A stretch of 64,000 nucleotides of DNA from Heterodera schachtii (lineage: Eukaryota; Nematoda; Chromadorea; Rhabditida; Heteroderidae): NCBI GenBank assembly GCA_023374025.1, contig SIJG01000010.1, positions 770,517-834,516 of the forward strand, written 5' to 3'. This document shows, piece by piece, positions 45,101 to 57,539 of this stretch (position 1 is the first letter of the stretch; every line of letters begins with the position of its first letter). Both the position numbers and the translations under genes were made by a program. Below the pieces are notes generated by a model. That model was not told the origin of the DNA, did not search any database, and worked only from the letters and a program-made list of their open reading frames with translations.

Positions 45101-48100
45101 ATTTCAAAATTAAATGTTTAATGAATACGAAATAATAAATTATATTAACAATATTTTAAAATGAGAAGACTTATTAATTATTCTTATTCTTTATTTCGTA
45201 AAAAAAATAATAATTTAATTAATATAAAAAATTAATAAAATTGTTTTAAAAAAATTTAAAAAAATAAATACTTTTAAATTAGTATTAAATGTATATTTAA
45301 ATATGCTCAGTGTACCGTAATGGTTCCTAATTACAGTATGACTCACAGGTGTTCCATTTCGTCAATTAGTCCATTCAAATGGGCGCGCCGCGTTGCGTTC
45401 GACAGATCGCCAGGGTTGTTGACAAACAGTTGCGCGGTTGTGTAAAAGGGCAACACTTTTTCCTCACGGTATTTCTCAATTTCGAGCAGCGGCGAGTCGG
45501 GCGGGAACAGCTTTTTCAGCGTCAAATTGATTTCGAATTTGAACAGGGCCTGGCGAAATGTTTTTTTTTTATTTTTAAATTTTTTTAAAACAATTGATAA
45601 ATAAAATAGATAAAAAAAGAGGCGCTATATGCAAAGTGACAGATTTTGAAAATTTTTTCTTTTTTTTTTTGGTAAATTTTTTTTTTTGTTGTTGTTTATT
45701 TACACATAATGATGTATATTAAGCATTACCATCACAATTATGGTGAATAAAAAGTATATTCACGATTTTTTATCTCAAAAAAATTTAAAAATCTGTCACT
45801 TTATAACTAGCGCCAAATTTCTTATAGGCCCAAATAATTGTCATATTCTTGATCAGCGACCTCTAAAACCCCCGGGTACTTGGTTTCATGACTTTTTAAA
45901 CAAAAAAAAAAAAAAATTACCAAAAAAAAAAAGTGAAATCTGTCACTTTGCATATAGCGCAAAAGAGGAGTACAATTGAACCAAAATAAACCAGCATTAG
46001 GGGGCTACATGAAAACACGAAAAATAAAATTTTGAAAACGAAAAAACGAAACGAAAATAAAAATTCTCGCGAAAACAAAACGAAAATTTTTTGATGAGCG
46101 AAAACGAAAAATTTGAAATTTTTATACCATAATATTTTTTTATAATGATGTAGAAAATTTTTTCTGATCCAGATCAAGATTTTTATCGTTGCCTTACAAT
46201 AGGGCTCCCATTTTTACAATTTTTATTTTATAAAAAAAAAAAGCAATTTTTCGGATTTTCTGTTTGAAAAATTGTGTAAAATTGGACACATTTGGATGGT
46301 GATGATTTGGGTCATCCAATAACAGATAAATGATCAGACCGGATTAATCAATTGATTGATTGATCACTTACATTGAGACAGACAACCAAAAATGCGGCCC
46401 ACACAATGCACACCAACAGGGAGCTGATCGCGTTGGAAACCGAAAAGCAAAATTGGCACAATTAATTGATGAAGGTAATCCGACAAATTAAGGATAAAAA
46501 AATGTTGGACGCCAAAATTGATAGTATAAAAACCTAAGAATTTTGAAAAAAAAAATTTCAGGAAAATTTCTTTTATGAACTTTTCAAGAAAAAAATAAAT
46601 GAAATTTTTTTGGCGATTTTTCAAAAAAAATTTTTTAATTAGCTTAATATTTTTTCATTATTCTCTTGAAATTTTCTTGTGATCACAATGTTTAAGCATT
46701 AATGACCATGATCATGGGTTGATTTTTGATCTGATTGATCAGTCCTGTGGATGGAATGTCCATTTTTTTTAATTTGGCATACTGACCAGGCAAATGTAAA
46801 TGTCTTTAAATGCGTTGAATTGGCGTTCCAATGAGTGCCGAAATCCGCCGCTTTTTGGCGGCTTAATGTCATCCTCCGACAAATTGTTACTATTTGTGGC
46901 ATGGATTTTGTTGTTGTCTCGCTTCCGGGCACTGATCAGTTCCCGACGGGCACAAATGACAAGGACTGAAAAAAATTGAAAAATTAAAAAAAAAAATTTT
47001 AGAGGGAGGGTAAAATTTCGATTTTATAGGTTGTCAAAAGTGAGAATTTTTATGTTTTCAAGAAAAATTGAAAAAATGCTTTAGGGGGAGGGTTAAATTT
47101 CAATTTTAAGAGGCATTAAATTTTAGATTTTCATGAGAAACGGAAAAAATCAAATTTTTGTAGTGTAAAAATATTAAAATGCATTTAAAAAATTAAAAAT
47201 GGAGGGGATAAATTTCATTTTAAATTTTTGGGATTAGGAAAAAAATTTTAAAGTTCTTTGATGGTCGAATTTTTAGCCATCTCTCCTAAAAATAACAAAA
47301 AAAAAATTTTGATTTTCACTATTTCAGGAGAAAATATTTTTAAAAAATTAAATTATTTAAATAATTTTAAAACGTTTAAAAAATAATTGATGGTAATTTT
47401 TTTTTTGAGAAAGATTTAAAAAATTTTCATTTAAATAAATTTTGTGATGATAAAAAAATGCCAAAAATGACCTGCAGTGAACAAAGTGATTTGGTAGAAG
47501 AAATCCACGATAATCTGAAAAAATAAACAAAAATTAAAAAAAAAATCCATTTTTGTTTTAAAACAAATTATTATATTTTGTTGACATTATTTAATTTTAG
47601 TCAGAGTGGATTTTAGGGACCAACCATATTTTTTGAAAGATTCCAAAAAATCAACCCCGAAGGGGATATACTATATTTCGGTTTTAATGGATTTTCTTAC
47701 AAAATTTCATCAAAATTTGCCGAAATATTCGCTGAAAACCCAAAAAAAAATGATGAAAGATGGTTTTAGAACATTGATCAGAGCGCCTATCTTCAAATCA
47801 CACTGATCATTGGTCAATGTATGCTGATCAGAGCAACAATTAAAAAAAAAGAAGAACGACGATACGCCAAACTTACGGATGCAATATTGCCAATACAAAG
47901 CAATGTGATCTCTTCAGAGCCGAGAAAGGCACCGACCAAATCGGCAAAAATGTTGGTGAGTGTCGAAATGAGAATGGCCGGGCCCGTATCCTAATTGATT
48001 GATTGATTGATTAATTAATTAATTAGCATCATTAGCAATTGCACAATGGTTATTAGGATGATTAATGAATAATTTTTCTTTTTATTATTAATTGTTCTTC

Positions 48101-51100
48101 ATTGTTTACTCTAATTAAATTTGGCATTAATATTAATTAATGTTTGGCCTTTCGTACCAATTAATTCATTAATTAATTAATGGGTAGTTGGTATTTTGCG
48201 CTAATTAATGTAAAACATTAATTAGTTAATTGGCAATCTCAAATTGAAAAAGGGATAATTAGCGTTTTAAATGAGGGTAATTTGTCCAAATATTCAACAC
48301 CTCTAACACTTCGGCCAACTGATCGACCACCGCCAAATTCACCGACAAAGCGTCGTGTGCCATTACAGCGCGGCCGCCTTCGTGCCGCCGACGTTTTGAG
48401 GCTAATTGCCAAGAATGGATCATTAGGAAGGCGTCATCAACGCCTGGAGAATTAATTTAAATTAAACTATATATAATAAGAATAATAATTATTTAAATAT
48501 ATATTAAATAAATAAAATAATAAATTTATTTAATGATTTTTAAGAGTTGAATTTATTTTTATTAAAATAATATTTAAACTAATTTGAACAAAAAATTATT
48601 CTAATAAAGATAAAAATTATTATAAAATAAATTTCAACAATTTGAAATTCATTTATTATTTTATACAAATTAAATTCATAATTATTGTAATTAGCCAATT
48701 AGTTAATTGAAGAATGAATTAATTAATTAATTGACTGGCCTAGTGCCAAGATCAGAAAGGGAGTGACCGCCAAAATTGAACTGTGCCGAACGCCGGCAAA
48801 GAACAGAATGCCAAGCGCAGTGCCGCTGGCCATGAACGGGCACAGACAGGCGAAAATGGCGACGGGCAACTGCACATGGCAAAAAAAAAAAACAATTAGA
48901 CAAATTAATTTAGTCAATTAATTGGCCAACCATTACTGTATTTACCGTACCCATTTCACGGTACAAGTGAGCTAATTGTAAAGCCCGCCCCGCCCAGGCC
49001 TTTTTACTGTACAGTTGTTCAAAATAAAGCAGACACTCGAGAAATTTTTGAAAATTCTTTTAATTTTTAATTAACGATTAATTTATTTTCTAAATTAAAT
49101 TTTTTTTTAAATGTTCTCCTAAAAATGCTCCGTTTTGAGTAGAGGATTTCGGGTTTTTCAAATCCGGACCAAGACCAGACCCGGACCGGGTTTCAGGATT
49201 AAAAATCCCATTTTTCAAGAACTCCTGATCCGGGTCACTTTTTAAAATATATATCCAGATCAGGAAGAATTAAGGGTTCGGAAAAATTCTGATAGGACCC
49301 AGTGTCATGTCCGGGCTCTATTTGTGGGAAACCCCTAATTCTTCCAAGATAAAGAAAGTATTATCCTGCATTAGGTGTACGGTAATTGATGGCCTTAGAA
49401 AAATAGGCACAACAAATTTGAAAATTTGGCAAAAAGGAAATTTTTTTTTTTATATTTTTTACCTTATAAATGGAGAATTGATGCATGAAAAAAGCGGATA
49501 ATGAATTGCTGAACAGTGAGCACAAAATCATCACGGCAAGCCCAAAGCCAAAATAGGAACGGATAATGTTGCCGGCACGGTCCACCTCCACTTGGACATA
49601 ACTGAAAAAAATGGCAAAAATGTGGAATGCCAAAGAGTTAAAATGGCAAAAAATTGAATGCCAAAAATGAAAAAAAAAAAGGCAAAAATGGAGTGCCGAT
49701 GAATGAAAACGATAAAAATGGGGATGCCATAGGCTTAAAATGAAAAATGAAATGCCAAAAATGAAAAAAATGCCAAAATAAAACGACAAAGGGTGAAAAT
49801 GGCCAAAATAGAATGGCAAAAATGAAAAAAAAAACCAAAAATGGAAGGTTTTAGGGTGAAAATAGTAAAAATAGATGCCGAAAATGAAAAAGTGCCAAAA
49901 TGGAGTGCCATTTGATGAAAGTGGCAAAAATGGAATGCCTAAGATCAAAAAAATGCCAAAAATAGAATCCCAAGAGTGAAAATGGCAAAAATAGGAAAAA
50001 CAAAAAGTGTCAAAAATTGAATGCCAATGATGAAAATGCCCGAAAATATGAGATAATCCCAAAAAATTCAAAATTCCATTAAACAGTGCCAAAACTTACG
50101 ATGTCGAGATGGTCAGAACGCGAATGTGTTTGCCAATGTATTTGCTAAATATGGGCAAAAAGGGCAATTATTATTAAATGCGTTGTTGTCAAAATGCGTA
50201 CTCCTTGAAGTAGTTGGAGATGCTCATCTCGTAGTCACTGAAAGTTGTTGTTGTTTTGACCAATTATTAGTGCAAAATCATTTAGTCGGTAATTGACAGA
50301 TAATTAGGGCTCAATTAGTGATCGGCCAATTGACATAGATTACTGTAACGGCCAGGGACCGTAAGTGGTCAGAGAACGTGCTAGGTCGTTTCTTAAAAAC
50401 CGCCACTATGGGCGGCGTTTCTTAAATCCGCCAAGGGGTAGGAAAACAAAAAATGTAATAAGACATATAAATTCATACTTGGCTCAAAATCAACCAAATT
50501 AATATTATATGGTATCATTTAATAGCTCTAGGTGTTCTCTATCAGAATATTAATTTAGAAAATTTTTTTATAAAATTTTCAAAAAATCTTGGGTCAGAAA
50601 TTTTTTGGCCATAACTTTTTTGAAATTCTTTAATATAAATAGAGAATTCTTAGGGCTATTCAATGTATAAATTAATTTTGGCTCAATTGCATTTCGAAAT
50701 TTTAAATGTTTATAAATAAATATGCATGAGCATGGCAAAAAACATAGCATGTTCAATGCTTTATAACTTTTTTTTTCAGAAGCAATTAGATTAAATTTTA
50801 TTCCTACCCCTTGGCGGATTTAAGAAACGACCTAGCACCCTCGGAGAACCCCTCAAAATTACGGAAGTTTTAAATTTTGAGAATTTGTTCAAAAAAGGTT
50901 GTTTTGTTGGTTTAAAGGTTTGGGGAAATTGCCAAAAAATAAATAAAAATTAATTTAAAATAACCCTAATGGAAATTTTTTTTTTGCAAATTTTTGTAAA
51001 ATCAAAAAAATATTTTATTTGAGAAAATGTTTAAAAATGTTCAAAAGACTTTATCTTATCTTCAAATTTTAGTTTAAAATACCGAATTTAGTAAATTAAT

Positions 51101-54100
51101 TTTTAAATTTTGTAAATTTTGCCTGATGTCGTCGTCTTTCCATCCGCCAATTCGTTCGGCACGGTACAGCAACACAACCATCTCCACACTGTCCATGTTG
51201 CTGAACCGATTTGAAGATGGTGACACTGCTGATGCTTCTTCTTTTGCAGATGTTGTTGTGTTGGCGAAATGAATGCCGAAAAAATTTGGCTAAAATTGGC
51301 AAAATGTTTAAAAATGGCACAGTTTAAAAAATTGATCAAGTAAATGATCGGTGATCAGGAATTTTTATGTGATCGAAGACAAATGATTTGAGGTCGAAGA
51401 TTGGTTAAAAATGGATTATCGCTGTATTTTTATTGAAATGCCGAATTTTTTTTTTGAAAAATTGGCATTTTGGAGAAATGACAATCAATCATACAGTAAC
51501 CCTAGTGAAACTGTGGCGTACAGTAACCATCAACAGTGAGTGACACAACTATTTAAAATAAATACTAAAGCTCAAAATCTATAAAATTTAGCTTCATGCT
51601 GCGACGCGTGGGTGTTAAAAGCGCCAGAAAATTAGCAATTAGCCCCCAAGAATAGGCTAAATACAGTAGTAACTGTCCAAAAGCCGATACCGTAACCCAC
51701 CTGTATGTTTATACGTTGTCCGAACACTGTAGAAGTTGGGTAGTCAAGCTGCACATTGTGACTCGGTTGCTGGTGCTTGGCCACCCGTCGTTGGTGGTCT
51801 TTGAAGCCTTCCTGAAACGCAAAATTTATGTACAAATTGAGCAAACTGGCAAGGTTGTTGTGCCTGCCATAAATGGCATGAAAGTGCCAGAAAAATGGCA
51901 AATAATTTATTTTTAAAAATTTCAAATTTGGAACTTTCAGAGTCGAAGAAGATAATTTTGGGCATACATTTCGACCCAGTTCGAACAATAAACCGAGAGG
52001 ATTCGAACAAGCCGTCGAAAATTCAATTTTTTCGATTTTCGAGTTTTTGCTCTAAAAACGGTTTAGAAATTATCTTAAAAACCCTAAAAAATACGCCCTT
52101 TGCGTCCTTGGATTGGTATTTATGCTGAATTTTTCTTAAATTGTGTCCTTGAATGAGCCTATTTCCAGGGCACCGGAATTCAAGGACGGCATAATGCCAT
52201 CAAATGAACGCACATAAAACAGTCGGATGGGCTCATTAATGGTGCAAAAACGGCGACAAATGCGCGAAAACGGCTCATCACGTTGCGTGATCCGATTGTA
52301 AATGGTCAAATTGTTTTGGATCAGTTCGTCGACCTGAAAAAAAAAATTCAATTTTATTTTCCATTAAATTTATTGAAAACGATTAAATTTTGGTTTTCGA
52401 AAAATAATTTTTTTTATAAATTATATTTCTTTTTACGATTGCTTTTCAATATGTTGTAATACTGTATAAAATGCCAAATAAATATAAACGGTATTTGTTT
52501 CACAATTTGTGCCTACTGTTACCATGAGGTGGCAATTAGGCGGTATTTAGGGTAATTTGTTGCTGCTCCAATGCCAAATACACGCACGGTATTTGTTGGT
52601 TTGTAATTTTACTACTGTATAAAATACCATAAAAAATAATTTTGAGTATTGTTTTAAATGATTGGATTTCTCACATTCACTCTTTTTTAGTGATTGTTTT
52701 TTGTGTTAAATTTCTACGGTATTTGGGATTGTACAATAATTTTCGCTACCGCATACATAAAAAACCATTCACTGTATACAGTTTTGTGCAAGTTCGTTCA
52801 AATTCTCTGTTGTTTTGGCGATTGTTTTCTCTCTTTTTAATGATTGCTTTTGTATTAAATTACCACGGTATTTGGGTTTCTTTACAATAATTTTCGCTAC
52901 CGTATACATGAAAAGCCCATTCATTGTATATAGTTTTTGGAAGGCGTTCAAATTGTCAGTTTTTTTTTGGCGATTTGTTTTCTTTTTTTTTTGTACCTCC
53001 ACCGTCTCGCGCAGTGTTTCCATGCGCATCATATTTGTGCCGTTCCGAGGCAAAATCAGCACAAAGAAGCGAATGCCAACACCGGACTGGTCAAAAAATT
53101 CGTCGCGCACATCAAACTCATACAGTGCCCGTGAGCCGTACGGCGTAGTAGCCACGGATGTTGTTCTTATGTCTTAAATGGGACAATGGGTCGACAGATG
53201 AGGGCAAAATGGTACGAAGAGTGGGACAAAGTGTCGACATAATGGGGAACAAATGCTCACATTTCAGATAAAATGTATGGGAGAGAAAAGGCGAAGTGGG
53301 ATAAAAACATTAGGACAAAATGAATAAAAAATAACAAAAAATTGGATAAAATGCCGACAAAGTTGGGGTAAAGTGTCGAAAGCCGAAGGCCAGACAAAAT
53401 GTCAAAAGAAAAGGGGACCAAATATGACTGCCTACGGCACATCATTGGGACAAGGTTTTTCGGCATTTTGTCCCATTTCTTTCGGTAAAATTGGCACTCC
53501 GCCAGCACCGCACTCACTCACTTGGTTTTTGCCATTTGACCGTCCTTTTTTAGCCGCACTTTCCGGCATTTTGTCCCATCCTTTTTTTGGCCCGCATTTT
53601 TCGGCGTTTTGTCCCACTTTTTTGGCATTTTGTCGCCGCCCTTTTTGGGCATCACTTTCGGCATTTTGTCGCCATCCTTTTTGGGCCCCGTCGGCACTTT
53701 GTCTAATTTTCTCGGCTAAATTGGCACCCTCCGCATCACTCACTCACTTGGTTTTTGCCATTTTGACCACACATATTGCGGTCAAGATGAAGCATATGAA
53801 CACAATTTTGTACGGATGTGCCACCACAAAATGGGCCCAGCGGCGATAGGCACGCGCAACGACCGCATGGAGACGGAGGGAGCAGCGGGCGGAAAACGAT
53901 TGGGACGACGTGTCACTGTGGGCAGCGGAGGATGCCGAGGACGACGAGGACGACGACGATGCCGACGGTGAATGGCACTGTTGATCAGCTGCTGGAAAGT
54001 GAACAAAATTGGTGATCACTGATCAGTTTAGGGAGAAATTTTGTGGCCTGATCAGCTCTAATCAATCAATAATTATTGGAAGACAACAGTCAGCTGTGCA

Positions 54101-54615
54101 GCTCTCTGATCAGTTTTTGGATTGGACACGCTTGTCAAATTTGGATGGAATTTTGTTGCTAGATATATTGTGTGATCAGTGTGTTTTTTTTTTTTGCTGT
54201 GTGATCGATTTGAATTGTTTATGACCATTGATCAGATTTGGATAAAACGGGTGGGTAAATCTCCGTCTGGTCAATTTGTAAAACCCCGATTAATGACAAA
54301 AAGGGCATTAATTCTGGATATATTTGCATTTAAAATGTCAAAATTAAATGGATCAATCAATTTGAATTTTAAGTACATTAAAAATGCCAAAATGTACATT
54401 TAAAGGCTAATGATTTTTGATTAAAAATTAATTTTTTTTTTTCAAATTTCTTTCTTTCTGATAAACCCACTCTTTTGCTGCTGCTGGTTTTGTTGGTGTT
54501 GTTGATCAGTGAAATTATTAATCACAATCGCCCCATTGATGTCGCCGCCTTGTTGTTGTTGTTGTTGTTGTTGTTTCTGCCGATGATTACTAATTGCCGT
54601 ATCATTATCATTCAT
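42120..54615 (-). CDS. Patched-related (PTR) membrane protein with sterol-sensing domain
   Basis: Of 23 exons, the main ones are 54471-54615, 53748-53991, 52997-53165, 52214-52333, 51691-51811, 51123-51225, 49463-49601, 48740-48869, 48301-48443, 47877-47990, 46787-46965, 45347-45549, 44513-44672, 43851-44152, 43276-43399, 43082-43176, 42701-42848, 42304-42356 and 42120-42251. Small exons lie at 50202-50237, 50100-50144, 47472-47514 and 46372-46440. The total is about 1,005 codons, a usual length for the family. The tentative first exon is poly-Q, and exon 2 has a serine run and a transmembrane helix near residue 120. The sterol-sensing domain (about 335-520) has TPFLILALG then GVDDAF, and the second RND-type motif is GFSVD (about 890). 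The C-terminal helix has HSLFLLP. Family members act in membrane trafficking and moulting. Phase fails to close by one base at exons 14/15 and 16/17. Confidence 0.87.
43590..43850 (-). repeat. intronic tandem array built from a PTR exon-intron boundary
   Basis: Immediately after the exon 18 donor, units of about 74 bp repeat GGAGAACAT-[G/T]-GTAC with the AGGGGAGAATGGGGAAAACG segment. Exon end copies recur near 43,785, 43,712 and 43,683, with a further degenerate one near 43,605. Several retain GT and could act as decoy donors. Confidence 0.85.
44689..45235. repeat. ~272-bp tandem duplication in PTR intron 16
   Basis: The AT-rich block TTAACTTTATAAATTTAAAA...AATGAGAAGACTTATTAATT occurs twice in direct orientation (from about 44,691 and from about 44,966) with few differences. 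Confidence 0.85.
45622..45960. mobile_element. ~339-bp TIR element in PTR intron 15
   Basis: CGCTATATGCAAAGTGACAG and CTGTCACTTTGCATATAGCG form the inverted termini, with AAAAGAGG on both sides (about 45,615 and 45,961). A further internal CTGTCACTTTATAACTAGCG copy sits at about 45,793. It is distinct from the TAGGG elements. Confidence 0.8.
50378..50838. mobile_element. ~460-bp TIR element in PTR intron 6
   Basis: GTGCTAGGTCGTTTCTTAAA and TTTAAGAAACGACCTAGCAC are inverted, as are CCGCCAAGGGGTAGGAA and its partner. The left arm has an extra inner duplication of about 30 bp (GTTTCTTAAA). No clear target duplication is seen. Confidence 0.7.
53175..53745 (-). repeat. GGGACAAAATGCCG-type minisatellite in PTR intron 2
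   Basis: The intron is mostly degenerate GGGACAAAATG-CGA units. It also holds a second copy (53,510-53,540) of the exon 2 end (GGCAAAAACCAAG then TGAGTGAG), repeating the real boundary at 53,741-53,765. Confidence 0.8.
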
Positions 54616-55210
54616 TTTCTGGGCAATAAATATAAATTATATATAATTAATCACTAAATGGAGGAAATTTATGATTTAAATAAATATAATGGCGACCAAC
54701 TGATCAGAGAGAGAAAGATGATCAGAGTGGTCGGAATCAAATAATTTGCTCATTAGTATAAAAATGATGCAAATAAGTGATCAGTAAGCTAATGACACTA
54801 ATTAGAGAAACATTAGCCAAAAATTCTGTTTAAGATCTCTAAGATTGAAAAAACTTAAATTCAAATCCAATTTTTGGCATAGGCGAAAATGTCCGGGTCG
54901 CAAATCTCCGGAGCGTAAATGTCAGGGGCTCAAATGTCTGGACACGACCTGAATTCGAAGTCAAAGAATCAAAAAAAAATTGTGTGTTCAATTTGAATTT
55001 TCCTCCTGTTTAAATAATTAATTAATTTAATTTTTATAGACGGCAATTAGGATGGCAAGCACATGAGTTTGGCCCCACTTCAGTTGCTGGTGATGATGAA
55101 TTCGGTGAATTTCTCGACAGGAAATTCGTTTGTCGATCATGTGATCAGATTTTTACGGATACATGATACGATTACTTTATATGAACAGAAGAATCTTTTT
55201 TAGCGATCAG
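54616..55210. other. region upstream of PTR
   Basis: No gene is seen. It is AT-rich with scattered TGATCAG motifs. It would contain the PTR promoter if the first exon call is right, but no core promoter element is recognisable. Confidence 0.5.
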
Positions 55211-55242
55211 AGAGAGAGAGAGAGGACGAGAGAGAGAACGAA

Positions 55243-55276
<34 letters not shown>

Positions 55277-55597
55277 TAGATAGAAGAGATAGAGAGGAGA
55301 GAGAGAGAAGAGAGAAGGAAGAGAGAGAGGAGAGAGAGAGAGTGAGAAGAGAGAGAGCACGAGAGAGAAAGAGAGGAGAGAGAGAGGAGGGGGGAGAGAG
55401 AGAGAGAGCGAGAAAGAGAGGAGAGAGAGAGAGAGAGGGGGGAGAGAGAGATAGAAGAGAGAGGGAAGAGAGAGAGAGAGAGAGAGAGAATGAGAAAAGA
55501 GAGATAGAGAGAGAGAGAAAGAGAGAGTGAGAGAGAGGAGAGGAAAGAGAAACGGAAGAGAGAGAGAGAGAGAGAAAGAGGAGAGATATAGAGACGG
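55211..55597 (+). repeat. (GA)n microsatellite, ~390 bp
   Basis: An almost pure GA purine tract with occasional A, G or T interruptions. Open frames in it (RERE-type) are not genes. Confidence 0.97.
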
Positions 55598-57539
55598 ATG
55601 GATAAAATCCCCGAGGCTGGCCCTAATTAGGGAGAGGTTTCAGCTGATCATTGTTTTGTCCAAGTCCAAACAAACACATGAGTTTCAATATACCTATTAT
55701 TATTATTGTTTAATTGGAGTGAGGTAATTAGTAGTAATGTTAATGACGCATACAATATTAATTAAGCGCCATTTAAGGCGGAGACGAATTCGGTGAATAA
55801 ATTCAGCAGAGAGTGAGTCATCGACCTCCTTCTTCTGCTGTTCCGAACGCCGTAAAACAATTGGTAGAAAATGGAAATGGTACATTTATTTGGGGAGGGT
55901 GGCGCTTAGATAACTGGATAGATAATCGAAATCCGCGCGGACGATTCAGCGCCATCGAATTCCATTTAAAAGTGTGTTTTTTGTGTTTTGTTTTAGGTAG
56001 GATTACACCGGTGCGGGTACCCGACCGGGTTCAAACCCGAATTTCCGGCTTGTTCAAAACCGGGACCCGGCTTTTGTGGATCCAGCAATATCCGGGTCCG
56101 ATTCTGCCCAAAAACCCGGACCCTGTAACGCTATTTTCAGGGATGTAACCAAAGGGCCAAAAAAATTCCAGCAGATCAAATTGATCAGCAGCTGTTTTTA
56201 AACTCTTTAAAAGACGATCCATTGCCTTAAATTTCTGGATTACTCTGGAATTTTGATCAAAAAATCAGATTCCAGCGCCATCCAGAATTTCCTGTTACCA
56301 GCAGATCATGGCCCTGATTTATGTGTTCTAAACAGGACGGACGAAAAATTCGCCTAGCCATGCGGGGTGGCGGGAGATGGGGACGGAAATGGCTGGCGCT
56401 GAGTTGGTCGACGGCGATCAGTTGGCGAGGCCATTTTTCCTTCTGATTTCCTGATCAGCATACCTGCTGCACATGATGGAAGAAGGAAGAAAACCTGTTG
56501 TTCTCTTCCTGCCGTCCTTTTTTGCCATTTTTTTCTTGATTCGCGCGCGATGACATGGCGAACAAATGACATCACCGCCACCCCCGAGGGGGCGGCAGCG
56601 GCGCGCAACGCGCGGGCGCCACACGCACCCAAAAATGAATAATAATGCATTTAATTATTTTAAAACGATATGCGCGGGGGGGGGGCAGGGGCACAATTGT
56701 AATGTAACAACACATAATTTGGTTGCTAATTGCCCAATTATAATTAATTAATTGCTTGATGAATTTCTGTAATAGTGCATACTTTGGTTGCTAATTACCT
56801 AATTACCCAACACCGTGCGGGAAAATGAGGAAATTATCTTTTTTTTGTTATTATATTTTTGTTTTTGGTGGAGAAATTGGTGGTTTGGGCGGCTACTTGG
56901 GATGACAACAAAACAACTCGTAGGAAAATTTGAAAAAATTGAAAAAATAAATTTTCAATTTTAAATTTTTTAAAATAATTTTTAAATGTTGCCAGCGCCC
57001 GCCCGACCCGTCCTGTGCCATAAAAAATTATTAATGTGTAGCATAATTAACACAAAAAAATGGAACATTTCTTAATTAACTTTTGGAAAACGGAATGAAA
57101 TTTTCCACGGGGGAAGCGTTATAAATTTGTTAATTTAAATTAATTTAAGTTTCGCTCCCTGATTTCATCACACATTTTTCATGAAATCTCTTCCCCCTCC
57201 CCCCGGGGAATGTTTCAAGTGATGGAAAAATTCATTTTTAAAATTTCAATCATATTTTCAAGACGATTGTGTTGGCTTGCAACATTGAAGTGTGTGTGTC
57301 CACTCCATTTAAGGAGTAATAAAAAGGGGAAATTCGTTTCGCCAAATTAAATTTTGAAAAATGTAAATGAATTTTTTTTTTCCGTCGGGTTGCTTGCCTC
57401 TTTTGTGAGTGATGATGGTAATTAATGGTTATAAAAATAAATTTAAAAATTTGAAAGGCGGAGATGAGAGGCAATTACGAATTTTTTTTAGGGGACCCAT
57501 TCACGCGCATTGTTCCGCCGATTAATGGGCTAAATTAGT
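55598..57539. other. intergenic sequence without a supported gene
   Basis: It contains a CCGGGT-rich patch with TTACA-type ends (about 55,999-56,130), probably a degenerate relative of the GGGACC elements, and a GC-rich stretch (56,350-56,620) without a recognisable coding exon. Confidence 0.5.

Noticed and set aside
51701..51702. Exon 5 of PTR ending at 51701 (CAG|GTGGGT)
   Set aside because: That donor leaves the next exon out of phase. The donor at 51690 closes the frame with exon 6.
53432..53743. 103-codon minus-strand open frame (QNAEK-type repeats)
   Set aside because: It is a translation of the GGGACAAAATG minisatellite in PTR intron 2.
55172..55727. Arginine-glutamate or leucine-serine rich open frames
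   Set aside because: They are products of the GA microsatellite on either strand.
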